From contig JBMNFB010000001.1 of assembly GCA_050949085.1 (NCBI GenBank), positions 496,001 to 560,000 on the forward strand: a stretch of 64,000 bases of DNA, written 5' to 3'. Position 1 is the stretch's first letter. Every line of letters begins with the position of its first letter. The notes beneath the pieces are model-generated. The model saw nothing but the letters and a program-made list of their open reading frames with translations, was not told the origin of the DNA and did no database searches. The position numbers and the translations under genes were made by a program. This stretch comes from JBMNFB01 sp050949085. GTDB lineage: Bacteria > Bacillota > UBA994 > UBA5500. This document shows, one piece after another, positions 33,874 to 41,198 of the stretch.

Positions 33874-34998
33874 TTGCCTGTAAACAAGGATCGAATTGTC
33901 CAGGAGTTTGTGGAGCTCGTGCAAGTGGATAGCCTTTCGGGCCGGGAACGGGAAATGGCCGATGCCTTGAAAGCCAAACTATCGAAGCTGGGTCTCGAGG
34001 TTATGGAGGACAACGCGGGAGATACGATTGGCGGTAACGCCGGTAACGTGATCGCTCGCCTGCCGGGAAATATAGCGTCCGCACCTACCCTGCTGTTTGC
34101 TGCACACATGGATCGGGTGGCGCCAGGGCTGTCCATCAAGCCTGTCATCAGAGATGAGACCATCTACAGCGACGGCACGACGATTCTGGCGGCAGACGAC
34201 ATTGCGGGAGTGGCGCAGATGCTGGAGTCCATCCGGGTTCTGCAGGAAGACAGGATCGACCATGGCGATATTGAATTCCTCTTCACGATCTCTGAGGAAG
34301 GCGGGCTCTGGGGTGCCAAGAACCTCGACCGCGGTCTGCTCAAAGCAGACTATGGCTACTTCCTGGACGGTGGCGGTGATGTGGGCACGATCATCACGTC
34401 TGCCCCGGCTCAGCGCAAGATCGATGCTAAGATCATCGGGCAGCCGGCACACGCTGGACTTGAACCGGAAAAAGGGGTCAGCGCGATTCAGGTAGCGGCT
34501 GATGCGATCACCCGTATGAGTCTAGGCCGGATTGACGAGGAGACCACCTGCAACATCGGCATTATCAAGGGTGGGATAGCCACAAATATCATCCCCGAGC
34601 AGGTAGAGTTGCGCTGCGAAGCCCGCAGCCGCGATGAGGCCAAACTGGAGAAGCAGGTGCAGCACATGACTCAGCAGCTAGAGGAAGCTGCGGCTCGCTG
34701 GGGTGCTCAGGTGCAGATAGACACAGAGCTCTCCTACCCGGCCCTGAACCTGGGCGAGGATCATCCAGCAGTGCGGCTGATCGTTGAGGCTGTCAATGAC
34801 CTGGGGCTCGCTCCTACATTGATCCCCACCGGTGGCGGCAGTGACGCCAACATTCTCAACGGCAAGGGACTTCCCTCAGTGATTCTCGGCATCGGCATGG
34901 AGAAGGTGCACTCCAAGGAAGAGTACATCACTATCCAGCAGCTGGTGGCCGGCGCTGAGCTGGTGCTAGCTACTATCAAAGCCGCTGCTACCAGATAA
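33874..34998 (+). CDS. M20 family metallopeptidase (PepT-like)
   Basis: The 374-residue zinc peptidase belongs to the M20 tripeptidase-T-like group. Metal and catalytic motifs in order: FAAHMDRV, ILAADDIAGVA, TISEEGGLWGAK, FLDGGGDVG and the terminal KVHSKEEYI. The dimerisation domain begins near PAHAGLEPEKG. TTG 33874 lies 6 bases after AGGAGGTG. Cytoplasmic peptide turnover is expected. Confidence 0.9.
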   Translation: MPVNKDRIVQEFVELVQVDSLSGREREMADALKAKLSKLGLEVMEDNAGDTIGGNAGNVIARLPGNIASAPTLLFAAHMDRVAPGLSIKPVIRDETIYSDGTTILAADDIAGVAQMLESIRVLQEDRIDHGDIEFLFTISEEGGLWGAKNLDRGLLKADYGYFLDGGGDVGTIITSAPAQRKIDAKIIGQPAHAGLEPEKGVSAIQVAADAITRMSLGRIDEETTCNIGIIKGGIATNIIPEQVELRCEARSRDEAKLEKQVQHMTQQLEEAAARWGAQVQIDTELSYPALNLGEDHPAVRLIVEAVNDLGLAPTLIPTGGGSDANILNGKGLPSVILGIGMEKVHSKEEYITIQQLVAGAELVLATIKAAATR

Positions 34999-35010
34999 TC
35001 TAACCACGGT

Positions 35011-35046
35011 AAGGGCTCAGAGCCAGGCGACTCTGAGCCCTTGTCT
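35011..35046. terminator. Bidirectional terminator
   Basis: A perfect 12-bp stem (AAGGGCTCAGAG with CTCTGAGCCCTT) encloses an 8-base loop between the convergent M20 and HD genes. Confidence 0.8.
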
Positions 35047-35051
35047 ATCAC

Positions 35052-35702
35052 TCATTCATTGTCCATCAGGTGGGTAAGTTCACCGGCCGTCTCCCTCTCC
35101 CAGTGAGCAAAGAACGCGTCCATCAGCTTGAGGCGATACTCCAGTTCACGTCTGCTGATGGCGTAGTTCATCGCCTCCCAAGATTCTCGCCGCCACTCCG
35201 CGTCAACTACCCGGTAGCGGTGAATGGCTTCGGCTTGCGACACCCGCTCAAGCGTATGCCAGTGATGAGCAATCCAGATGCCGTTTCCACCATGATGGTC
35301 CAGCGTATCTGCATCCTGTACGATCAGGATCTCCGAGGGAAATCCCGGGTCTGGTCTTCCACGCCAGTATTTGCTCCTTGGGCGCTCATAGTGGTTGCTG
35401 ACGATGTTCGTTACCTGGGCAAGTTCCTCCTGGGTAAGGAGGTGCGGTATCTCAAGCTCGATGATCTGGGCTCCGCGCGGGCCATGATCAGGGCCGCTGT
35501 AGCCTACCTTGCCCACGTCGTGCAATAACGCACCGATGAAGAGGACGTCCTTGTTGACGGGGAGGGCCAGCGCCTCGGCCAGGCGCAGAGAGAGCCTGGC
35601 TACCCGTTCTCCATGATAATAGCGATAGCCATCTTCCAGCGGGTGATGACTGATATCAAGCATTTTGGCTTTAGCCCAGGCGATGATCTCTTGTTTGTGC
35701 AC
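35052..35702 (-). CDS. HD-domain phosphohydrolase
   Basis: The 216-residue protein has the HD metal motifs YYHGERVARLSLRLAE (first His), LLHDVGKVGYSG (HD pair) and IVQDADTLDHHG (distal Asp). It resembles YedJ-type HD proteins. The substrate, probably a nucleotide, is unknown. GTG 35702 follows GGGGAGG with 8 bases of spacing. The resolvase gene ends about 130 bases upstream on the same strand. Confidence 0.82.
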   Translation of the reverse strand: MHKQEIIAWAKAKMLDISHHPLEDGYRYYHGERVARLSLRLAEALALPVNKDVLFIGALLHDVGKVGYSGPDHGPRGAQIIELEIPHLLTQEELAQVTNIVSNHYERPRSKYWRGRPDPGFPSEILIVQDADTLDHHGGNGIWIAHHWHTLERVSQAEAIHRYRVVDAEWRRESWEAMNYAISRRELEYRLKLMDAFFAHWERETAGELTHLMDNE

Positions 35703-35830
35703 CGGTTTCGCCTCCCCAGGTTAAAATCCCTCGCACCCCTTCGACAAAGCCATGGTCGACAGATCGGGATGCCACTCGGATATTGTCGTTTCCCGTCTTC
35801 GCCCGGGAAATACAGAAGCCCGGCCCCCAC

Positions 35831-36496
35831 TCAGTCCCTGCTGTCCCTTTGATCAGCGGATTCTTCCTGCCACTCCTGGTAGCGGCGATGGACGGTGGCC
35901 TTCGAGACATTGTATCCCATTCCCTGTAACGTAAGTGCTATCTCGCGGAAGGTCAGCCCCTGACGCCGGAGGTGGACGATCTCCTTGATAGGTGTATCAA
36001 TGCGGGAGCGGCCGCCGCTTCCGGTGTTGCGCAGATTGCGCTGAGGCTGAAACCCCTTTTCAGCAATGGCTCGGCGCACTCCACGGCCAATCTTGCGGTT
36101 GATCAGCCGGCGCTGGTATTCCTCGACGACTCCCAATACCTGCAGGACCATCTGTTCTAGTTCTGTCAGCCCCAGGGGCCCCCCTTCTTCCAGGGAATAG
36201 ACTTTCCCGCCGTACTTCTCAATTTGATAGAGCAGCGCGATCTTGGCATTCCCCCGGCCTAAACGACCATCGTCTTGAACCAGCAGTATGTCAGCCTGCT
36301 TGCGGCGGAACAGATCCAGGGCTGACAGGAATCCTTCCCGTGCATCGTCAAAACCACTTGCCTGCTCCTGGACGCTGGCCACGACTTGCCAGCCATTAGT
36401 TATGGCGAACTGGTGCAGTTCCTCCAGCTGCCGCTGCAAACTGGTCTCTTGTTCAGCCTTGTCGGTGCTGACTCGCGCATAGATCACTGCCCGCAT
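35831..36496 (-). CDS. YneB-like serine recombinase (resolvase family)
   Basis: The 221-residue protein has an N-terminal resolvase domain with catalytic Ser10 in YARVSTDKAEQE and the RLGRGNAKIALLYQIEKYGG segment. A C-terminal helix-turn-helix follows (TFREIALTLQGMGYNVSKATVHRRYQEW). Bacillus YneB sits beside yneA and lexA, as does this gene (1.5 kb from yneA), so it is more likely a resident gene than a mobile-element integrase. GGGGGTGAG precedes the ATG. No LexA box was seen directly upstream. Confidence 0.85.
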   Translation of the reverse strand: MRAVIYARVSTDKAEQETSLQRQLEELHQFAITNGWQVVASVQEQASGFDDAREGFLSALDLFRRKQADILLVQDDGRLGRGNAKIALLYQIEKYGGKVYSLEEGGPLGLTELEQMVLQVLGVVEEYQRRLINRKIGRGVRRAIAEKGFQPQRNLRNTGSGGRSRIDTPIKEIVHLRRQGLTFREIALTLQGMGYNVSKATVHRRYQEWQEESADQRDSRD

Positions 36497-36607
36497 CCGC
36501 TCACCCCCTGCCTTGCTTGTTCCCCATCATTCCGGCAAACTCCTGCTGCAATGGGCGGGATCGATCCTGGAGAGACTAGTAGCGGGTTAGGAAGGGGGTG
36601 TTTCGGC

Positions 36608-37594
36608 ATGATTCAAGTGAGAAAATGTGGTCGAGCTCTTCGTATCCTTGCTGTTTTTCTGCTGCTATTGACCCTCGCTACAAGCTCCTGTCAGCTGCAC
36701 ACTGCTCCACCAGGGCGCGGTCTCTCGCCAGCTTCCGACCTGGAAGCATTGGTCCAGGCGTACAACTCGGATCGGCAGCTGGAGCTGGTGACCAAGCTGG
36801 TGGCCGAGCGGTTCCAGGGCAGAGCGGCAGGGACCGAAGGCGAAGACCTGGCTCGCAAACTTCTGGCGGAGGAACTCCAGAGTCTCGGCCTGCAACCCTG
36901 GTCCGCCATCGGTCTGGCGGGTTTGCTGCAGCCGTTCGCCATCGCTGAGGCAGATGTCTCTGCAGAGAATCTAGTCGTAGTCAGGCCAGGTACTAGCGAC
37001 TCCTATCTGGTACTCACTGCCCATTATGACCACCTGGGCGTCCGGGATGGGGTGACTTATCCAGGTGCTGACGATAATGCTGTAGGAGTTGCTGCCGCTG
37101 TGGAAATCATGCGGTGCTTCGCCGAGACTGGTGTGGCGACGAAACGCTCGATCGTCCTAGCCCTGCTTTCCGGCGAGGAGACAGGGTTGCACGGCAGCCG
37201 CGCTCTAGCGGCAGCTATTCGCAAGGCTGGCGTGGCAGAGCAATGTATCGTCCTCAACCTGGACATGCTGGGCGGTGTCGGCGGAAACTCACTGGATGTC
37301 TGGGCAGAAGGATCGCGCTGGTCCATCTCGGCCAAGCTTGCGCGCCTGGCCTTGCAGGAGATCCAGTCATCGGGCCTGAGGGCACGCCGACTGCGCAGGC
37401 GCTTTGGCCCCGTGGACTCGCGTTCCTTTCAGCGGGCGGGTATCCCCAGCATTACGCTCAGCTGGGCCCTGGAAGGGCGCTACCATCCTTATCGCCATAC
37501 ACCGGAGGATACCCTGGAGAACCTATCCCCCAGCGTGCTGCAGTCGGCGACACGTGCCGCCTTGCGCGTGGCCTACGCAATGGCCGGCTATTAG
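36608..37594 (+). CDS. Probable lipoprotein, M28 family metallo-aminopeptidase
   Basis: The 329-residue protein begins with a signal sequence (ILAVFLLLLTLATSSC) ending in a possible lipobox Cys, although TSSC is not ideal. The M28 zinc ligands follow in order: TAHYDHLGV, GADDNAVGVAA, SGEETGLHGS, LNLDMLGG and a final RHTPEDT. It is expected on the outer face of the membrane, releasing amino acids from peptides. GGAAGGGGGTG precedes ATG 36608. Divergent from the resolvase. Confidence 0.88.
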   Translation: MIQVRKCGRALRILAVFLLLLTLATSSCQLHTAPPGRGLSPASDLEALVQAYNSDRQLELVTKLVAERFQGRAAGTEGEDLARKLLAEELQSLGLQPWSAIGLAGLLQPFAIAEADVSAENLVVVRPGTSDSYLVLTAHYDHLGVRDGVTYPGADDNAVGVAAAVEIMRCFAETGVATKRSIVLALLSGEETGLHGSRALAAAIRKAGVAEQCIVLNLDMLGGVGGNSLDVWAEGSRWSISAKLARLALQEIQSSGLRARRLRRRFGPVDSRSFQRAGIPSITLSWALEGRYHPYRHTPEDTLENLSPSVLQSATRAALRVAYAMAGY

Positions 37595-37609
37595 GATTGA
37601 TCAGGCAAC

Positions 37610-37644
37610 AAAAAAGCTCCTCAGGAATCAAAGTCCTAAGGAGC
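37610..37644 (-). terminator. Terminator between convergent genes
   Basis: GCTCCTCAGGA (37616-37626) pairs with TCCTAAGGAGC (37634-37644). The minus strand has a six-T tail, and the plus-strand tail is poor (AGACGTTTT). It mainly serves the minus-strand gene. Confidence 0.82.
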
Positions 37645-37696
37645 AGACGTTTTCGCTTGTCTATTCACCTCTCGGTTTGCCGTCCTCGCTATTTGC

Positions 37697-37957
37697 CTAA
37701 CCGTAAGGTGGGTACGTTGGGCCATAAGGGAGCTGCCAAGGGGACTCGGGGTCCTCAGGCACCCAATAGGCTTCGGGGCTAGGTTCATCATTGTTCACCA
37801 ACGGATCGCGATACCAGGTGATATCGTCGATGGCGTCTGGATAAGGCAGGTCTGGATAATCTGGGTACATGAATTCATTCAGACCATCGGGAATCATGCC
37901 CGCAACTACCTCGGGTGCGAATTCCCATGAGCGCCATGGAATCCGTTTGTCTGCCAT
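37697..37957 (-). CDS. Small Pro/Tyr-rich protein of unknown function
   Basis: The 86-residue acidic protein starts at ATG 37957, 8 bases after AAGGAGG. It is rich in Pro, Tyr, Trp and Asp (MYPDYPDLPYPDAIDD; C-terminus YGPTYPPYG). The composition resembles some spore coat or exosporium proteins, but no family is recognised. It has its own terminator and lies between the M28 and YneA-like genes. Confidence 0.6.
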   Translation of the reverse strand: MADKRIPWRSWEFAPEVVAGMIPDGLNEFMYPDYPDLPYPDAIDDITWYRDPLVNNDEPSPEAYWVPEDPESPWQLPYGPTYPPYG

Positions 37958-38022
37958 ACCCCATTCCTCCTTGCACATGGAATCAGGTATAGCATCACCA
38001 ATCTTCGCTTATCTTATGCCTG

Positions 38023-38346
38023 TCACCGAGTCGGTATCAGCAAAACCTGTCCTGGGTGGATAGTCGGCGACTGTAGATCGTTCAATCGGCGCATCCTGTA
38101 GATGAACTCGCGAATGTCGGTATCATTCCCAACAAACTGCCCGGCAATGGTCCAGAGAGACTCTCCCCGCGTGACCACATATTCGACCGGCTCCGTTTCT
38201 ACGGCCGAGCTGCTGTTTACAAAGCTGATGACTAGCGCAGTTGCCAACAGCATACAAGCTGTAAGCAGGCTAAAGACCATCTGGCGACGCCTGACCATTC
38301 CTCTCCTCTGGCGCGAGGTCTTGATCCGAGCCAACTGTGCGTGCAT
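38023..38346 (-). CDS. yneA: YneA-like SOS cell-division inhibitor (LysM)
   Basis: The 107-residue protein has a basic N-terminus, one membrane segment (MVFSLLTACMLLATALVISFV, about residues 23-43) and a C-terminal LysM domain (YVVTRGESLWTIAGQFVG ... IHPGQVLLIPTR). This is the layout and length of Bacillus YneA, which blocks division during DNA damage. ATG 38346 is chosen because GGGGGTG lies 5-6 bases upstream and transcription should start near 38371. It is divergent from lexA and has a LexA box in its promoter. Confidence 0.86.
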   Translation of the reverse strand: MHAQLARIKTSRQRRGMVRRRQMVFSLLTACMLLATALVISFVNSSSAVETEPVEYVVTRGESLWTIAGQFVGNDTDIREFIYRMRRLNDLQSPTIHPGQVLLIPTR

Positions 38347-38357
38347 CTGCGCACCCC

Positions 38358-38371
38358 CAAACATATGTTCT
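38358..38371. promoter_or_regulatory. LexA box in the yneA promoter
   Basis: CAAACATATGTTCT matches the Firmicutes LexA (DinR) site CGAACN4GTTCG at 12 of 14 positions when compared with CGAACATATGTTCG. It covers the expected transcription start of the yneA-like gene. Confidence 0.85.
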
Positions 38372-38377
38372 GGTACC

Positions 38378-38405
38378 ATTATAACCTTCATTTCTGCGCT
38401 GTCAA
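38378..38405 (-). promoter_or_regulatory. SigA promoter of the yneA-like gene
   Basis: On the minus strand TTGACA (38400-38405), 16 bases and TATAAT (38378-38383) are both perfect hexamers. The LexA box lies 7 bases downstream of the -10. Confidence 0.85.
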
Positions 38406-38413
38406 GGGAAAAG

Positions 38414-38427
38414 CAAACTCATGTTTG
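38414..38427. promoter_or_regulatory. LexA box in the lexA promoter
   Basis: CAAACTCATGTTTG is an inverted repeat with 5-bp arms in the LexA-site format (arms CAAAC/GTTTG, 4-base centre). It overlaps the -35 element of lexA, as expected for autorepression. Confidence 0.85.
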
Positions 38428-38454
38428 ACATAATTTTGGTCGGCATGTTATACT
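38425..38454 (+). promoter_or_regulatory. SigA promoter of lexA
   Basis: TTGACA (38425-38430) and TATACT (38449-38454) are 18 bases apart, and the -35 overlaps the LexA box. Confidence 0.85.
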
Positions 38455-38487
38455 GGGCCAGAGATATAGGGGACGAGGTGTTAGTAT

Positions 38488-39096
38488 ATGAAGCCAGGTT
38501 TGACCAAGCGGCAGTCGCAGATCCTTGAGTTCATCAAGCGGACTGTGCGCGAGAAGGGATATCCTCCTTCGGTTAGGGAAATCGGCGCAGCCGTAGGCTT
38601 GAGCTCCAGTGCGACGGTACATAGCCACCTTTCCAGCCTGGAGACTAAGGGCATGATCCGGCGCGACCCCACCAAACCCCGAGCCATCGAGGTCCTGGAC
38701 GATCAGTTTCAGGCAGTATCTGATGCCGTACCGATTCCGGTGGTTGGTCGCGTAGCCGCAGGTGTGCCGATACTGGCTGTAGAGAACATCGAAGAATACT
38801 TCCCCCTCCCCCACCATGTGGTGCGGGATCAGGAGGTTTTTATTCTGCGGGTGCGGGGAGATTCTATGATTGAGGCCGGAATCCACGATGGCGACTATGT
38901 GATTGTCCGGCGGCAGAACACGGCGCTGGATGGCGAGATCGTGGTCGCGCTGCTGGAGGACGATGCCACTGTGAAGCGGTTTTACCGTGAACAAAACCGC
39001 ATTCGCCTGCAACCGGAGAACAGTAGTCTGGAGCCGATCTTCACGGATAATGTGACCATACTGGGTAAGGTGATCGGCCTCTATCGGCTTTTCTAG
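38488..39096 (+). CDS. lexA: SOS repressor LexA
   Basis: The 202-residue protein has an N-terminal winged helix (TKRQSQILEFIKRTVREKGYPPSVREIGAAVGLSSSATVHSHL), the self-cleavage site Ala91-Gly92 in RVAAGVP, and the Ser126/Lys163 dyad (RGDSMIEAG and DDATVKRF). RecA-stimulated cleavage derepresses SOS genes. Two LexA boxes in the divergent region tie it to its own control and to the yneA-like gene. GAGGTG precedes the ATG. Confidence 0.97.
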   Translation: MKPGLTKRQSQILEFIKRTVREKGYPPSVREIGAAVGLSSSATVHSHLSSLETKGMIRRDPTKPRAIEVLDDQFQAVSDAVPIPVVGRVAAGVPILAVENIEEYFPLPHHVVRDQEVFILRVRGDSMIEAGIHDGDYVIVRRQNTALDGEIVVALLEDDATVKRFYREQNRIRLQPENSSLEPIFTDNVTILGKVIGLYRLF

Positions 39097-39110
39097 GGGT
39101 ATCGACGAAA

Positions 39111-39154
39111 AAATAGAAGAGGCGCCATACTCCGGGTCGGCGCCTCTTCTATTT
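39111..39154. terminator. Bidirectional terminator after lexA
   Basis: A perfect 16-bp stem (39111-39126 with 39139-39154) begins with AAATAG and ends in CTATTT, with AAAAAA upstream for the minus strand. It separates lexA from the convergent MNT/HEPN pair. Confidence 0.85.
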
Positions 39155-39160
39155 ATCATC

Positions 39161-39490
39161 TCAGGGTTCCCTGTAAATCACCCTGCCGGTTCTTAGCACT
39201 TCATCCAGGAACGAACCGGGAATCAGGTTTTCCAGATCCTCCAGGCTATAGGGCAATGCTTCGATGTCCTCATCGCAATCCAGTGCGATCTGGGATAGCA
39301 GGCGGATTTCCTGCAACTTGTTCTTGCCGAATTGAGGCGAGATGACCACCAGATTGATGTCGCTGAGCTCATTGGCCTCTCCCCGGACGTGTGAGCCATA
39401 GAGGATGACCTGGCTGATGGGCAGCTGTTGCTGGAGGGCGGCGACAAACCGATCGAGCACCGCCGTCAGCTCAGTTGGTCCTCTATCCAT
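39161..39490 (-). CDS. MNT-type minimal nucleotidyltransferase (putative antitoxin)
   Basis: The 109-residue protein has the MNT signature ILYGSHVRGEANELSDIN. The GS pair (G32-S33) and first Asp (D44) are present, but the second Asp of the usual DxD motif is Asn46, so nucleotidyl transfer may be impaired. In the known MntA-HepT systems the MNT partner AMPylates and silences the HEPN RNase. ATG 39490 lies 7 bases after AAGGAGG and overlaps the HEPN gene by 25 bases. Confidence 0.83.
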   Translation of the reverse strand: MDRGPTELTAVLDRFVAALQQQLPISQVILYGSHVRGEANELSDINLVVISPQFGKNKLQEIRLLSQIALDCDEDIEALPYSLEDLENLIPGSFLDEVLRTGRVIYREP

Positions 39491-39855
39491 CGGCACACCT
39501 CCTTCGCCTCGTCAAGAATCTCGTTGGCCACCGCCTCGTCCAGAGAGTCCTCCACTGCCGCGTGGGCATCGGGATAGCGAATGGCGTTATATAACGGATT
39601 GATGAAGGCCACGAAACGGCGTTGGTCGCGGGTGAACTTGCTCCAGACTCCCAGGAGTTTGCTCAGCCTGATTAGATTGTGCGTCTTGGGCGGATAGTTA
39701 TCCCGGGTGTCAACCCAGAGCGCTTTCAGCGCCTTCTCCACCATCTGCACGCTGAGAAATACGACATAGATCAGGCGCTTCTTCTCCAGCAGTAGCTCGG
39801 CCGTCTCCAGGTCGTACTGCATGGCCCGATACCATTCCTTCGCATTCCTGTTCAC
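39466..39855 (-). CDS. HEPN-domain protein (putative toxin)
   Basis: The 129-residue helical protein matches the HEPN family paired with MNT proteins (PF05168-like): WYRAMQYDLETAELLLEKKRLIYVVFLSVQMVEKALKAL, then PPKTHNLIRLSKLL and NAIRYPDA. The clear RX4-6H RNase motif of HepT toxins is not obvious, so activity is uncertain. GTG 39855 follows GGAGCAGG. It is the first gene of the pair. Confidence 0.83.
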   Translation of the reverse strand: MNRNAKEWYRAMQYDLETAELLLEKKRLIYVVFLSVQMVEKALKALWVDTRDNYPPKTHNLIRLSKLLGVWSKFTRDQRRFVAFINPLYNAIRYPDAHAAVEDSLDEAVANEILDEAKEVCRWIEDQLS

Positions 39856-39914
39856 AACAACCTGCTCCCCCTTTGGGTGCTACTCCCGCGCCCGGCACAC
39901 TTCGCTCTCCGTTG

Positions 39915-41198
39915 TCAACTGACTGCCAGTACCCGGCTGGCGGCTACCATCACGCCTAAGCGCGCATGGGCATATGTCAATCCACCCTGGAAAAAGGCCG
40001 TATAGGGCGGTCGAACTGGCCCATCCGCTGATAACTCCAGGGATCCGCCGAGCACAAAGGTGCCCGCAGCCATGATCACCGGGTCAGTGTATCCCGGCAG
40101 CCGTCCAGGCTCAGGTCGAACATGGGCGTCAACCGGAGCAGCCGCCTGAATTCCCTGGCAGAAAGCAATCAGCTGTTCCGGGCTGCCGAACTGTACCGCC
40201 TGGATGATGTCCTGACGTAGATCCCCAGGATTCGGCGACACAGCGAACCCAAGGTTCTGGAAAAGGGCCGCAGCAAAAATGGCCCCTTTCAGGGCTTCCC
40301 CCACTACATGAGGTGCGAGGAAAAGGCCCTGTAACATAGGCCGCAAGTGACTGCCGGTAGCGCCCATCTCTCGTCCTAGCCCCGGCGCAGTGAGGCGTTC
40401 GGCGGCACGGGCTACCAGGTCCTCGCGGCCAGCGATATAGCCTCCCGAGATGGCAAGGCCCCCTCCCGGATTCTTAATCAGGGATCCGGCCAGCAGGTCG
40501 GCGCCTAGTGCGCCGGGTTCCTGCGTCGCAACAAACTCACCGTAGCAGTTATCCACGAAGATGATCACCTCGGGTTTCCGCGCTCTGACTGCCGCCACCA
40601 CCTGAGCTATCCGCTCCAGGGAAAGGGCGGGACGCTGAGCGTATCCCCGGCTGCGCTGCAAATGGATCATCTTGGTCCTGTCACTCAGGCTGGCGAGCAG
40701 CCCAGGCAAGTCGATATCACCGCGGGGATCCAGCGGCACCAGTTTATAGCTGACGCCCCTGTCCAGCAAAGAGTTCCTTAGCGGTGCTTCCTTCAGTCCG
40801 ATGACCGTTTCCAGCGTATCATAGGGTTGGCCCGAACCGAGAATCAGCTCGTCGCCTGGTTGCAGGTTGCCCAGCATAGCGCAGGCGATGGCATGTGTAC
40901 CCGACACGAAGTGCGGTCGGACGATGGCGGCTTCGGTGCCCATCAGTCGAGCGTAGGCCGCATCCAGAGCTTCCCTCCCCAGATCGCCGTAACCGTAGCC
41001 AGTGGATCCATGCAGATGGAAATCTGAAACATGTTGTTCCTGAAAGGCGGCGATGACCCGCATCTGGTTGAGTTGAACAGTCCTATCGATCTGCCGATGG
41101 TAGTCCTCGATGTTTGTCTCCACCTGGTTGGCCAGCTCCACCAGCCCCTGACTGATGCCGAACTGTCTCCAGAGCTCATCCTGCGATCTATCTTGCAT
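39915..41198 (-). CDS. Methionine gamma-lyase-like PLP enzyme (YnbB family)
   Basis: The 427-residue protein belongs to the PF06838 family, often annotated as an aluminium resistance protein and called YnbB in Bacillus. The PLP lysine lies in GSLIKNPGGGLA; HGSTGYGYGDLGREAL and IFVDNCYGEF are typical. Its true substrate is not established. ATG 41198 follows CAGGAG and overlaps the hflX stop by 11 bases. The hflX-ynbB pairing is conserved in Bacillus. Confidence 0.9.
   Translation of the reverse strand: MQDRSQDELWRQFGISQGLVELANQVETNIEDYHRQIDRTVQLNQMRVIAAFQEQHVSDFHLHGSTGYGYGDLGREALDAAYARLMGTEAAIVRPHFVSGTHAIACAMLGNLQPGDELILGSGQPYDTLETVIGLKEAPLRNSLLDRGVSYKLVPLDPRGDIDLPGLLASLSDRTKMIHLQRSRGYAQRPALSLERIAQVVAAVRARKPEVIIFVDNCYGEFVATQEPGALGADLLAGSLIKNPGGGLAISGGYIAGREDLVARAAERLTAPGLGREMGATGSHLRPMLQGLFLAPHVVGEALKGAIFAAALFQNLGFAVSPNPGDLRQDIIQAVQFGSPEQLIAFCQGIQAAAPVDAHVRPEPGRLPGYTDPVIMAAGTFVLGGSLELSADGPVRPPYTAFFQGGLTYAHARLGVMVAASRVLAVS

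Noticed and set aside
35831..36496. Resolvase as sign of a mobile element
   Set aside because: It matches the resident YneB type found near lexA in Firmicutes. No terminal repeats, target duplications or transposon genes were seen around it.
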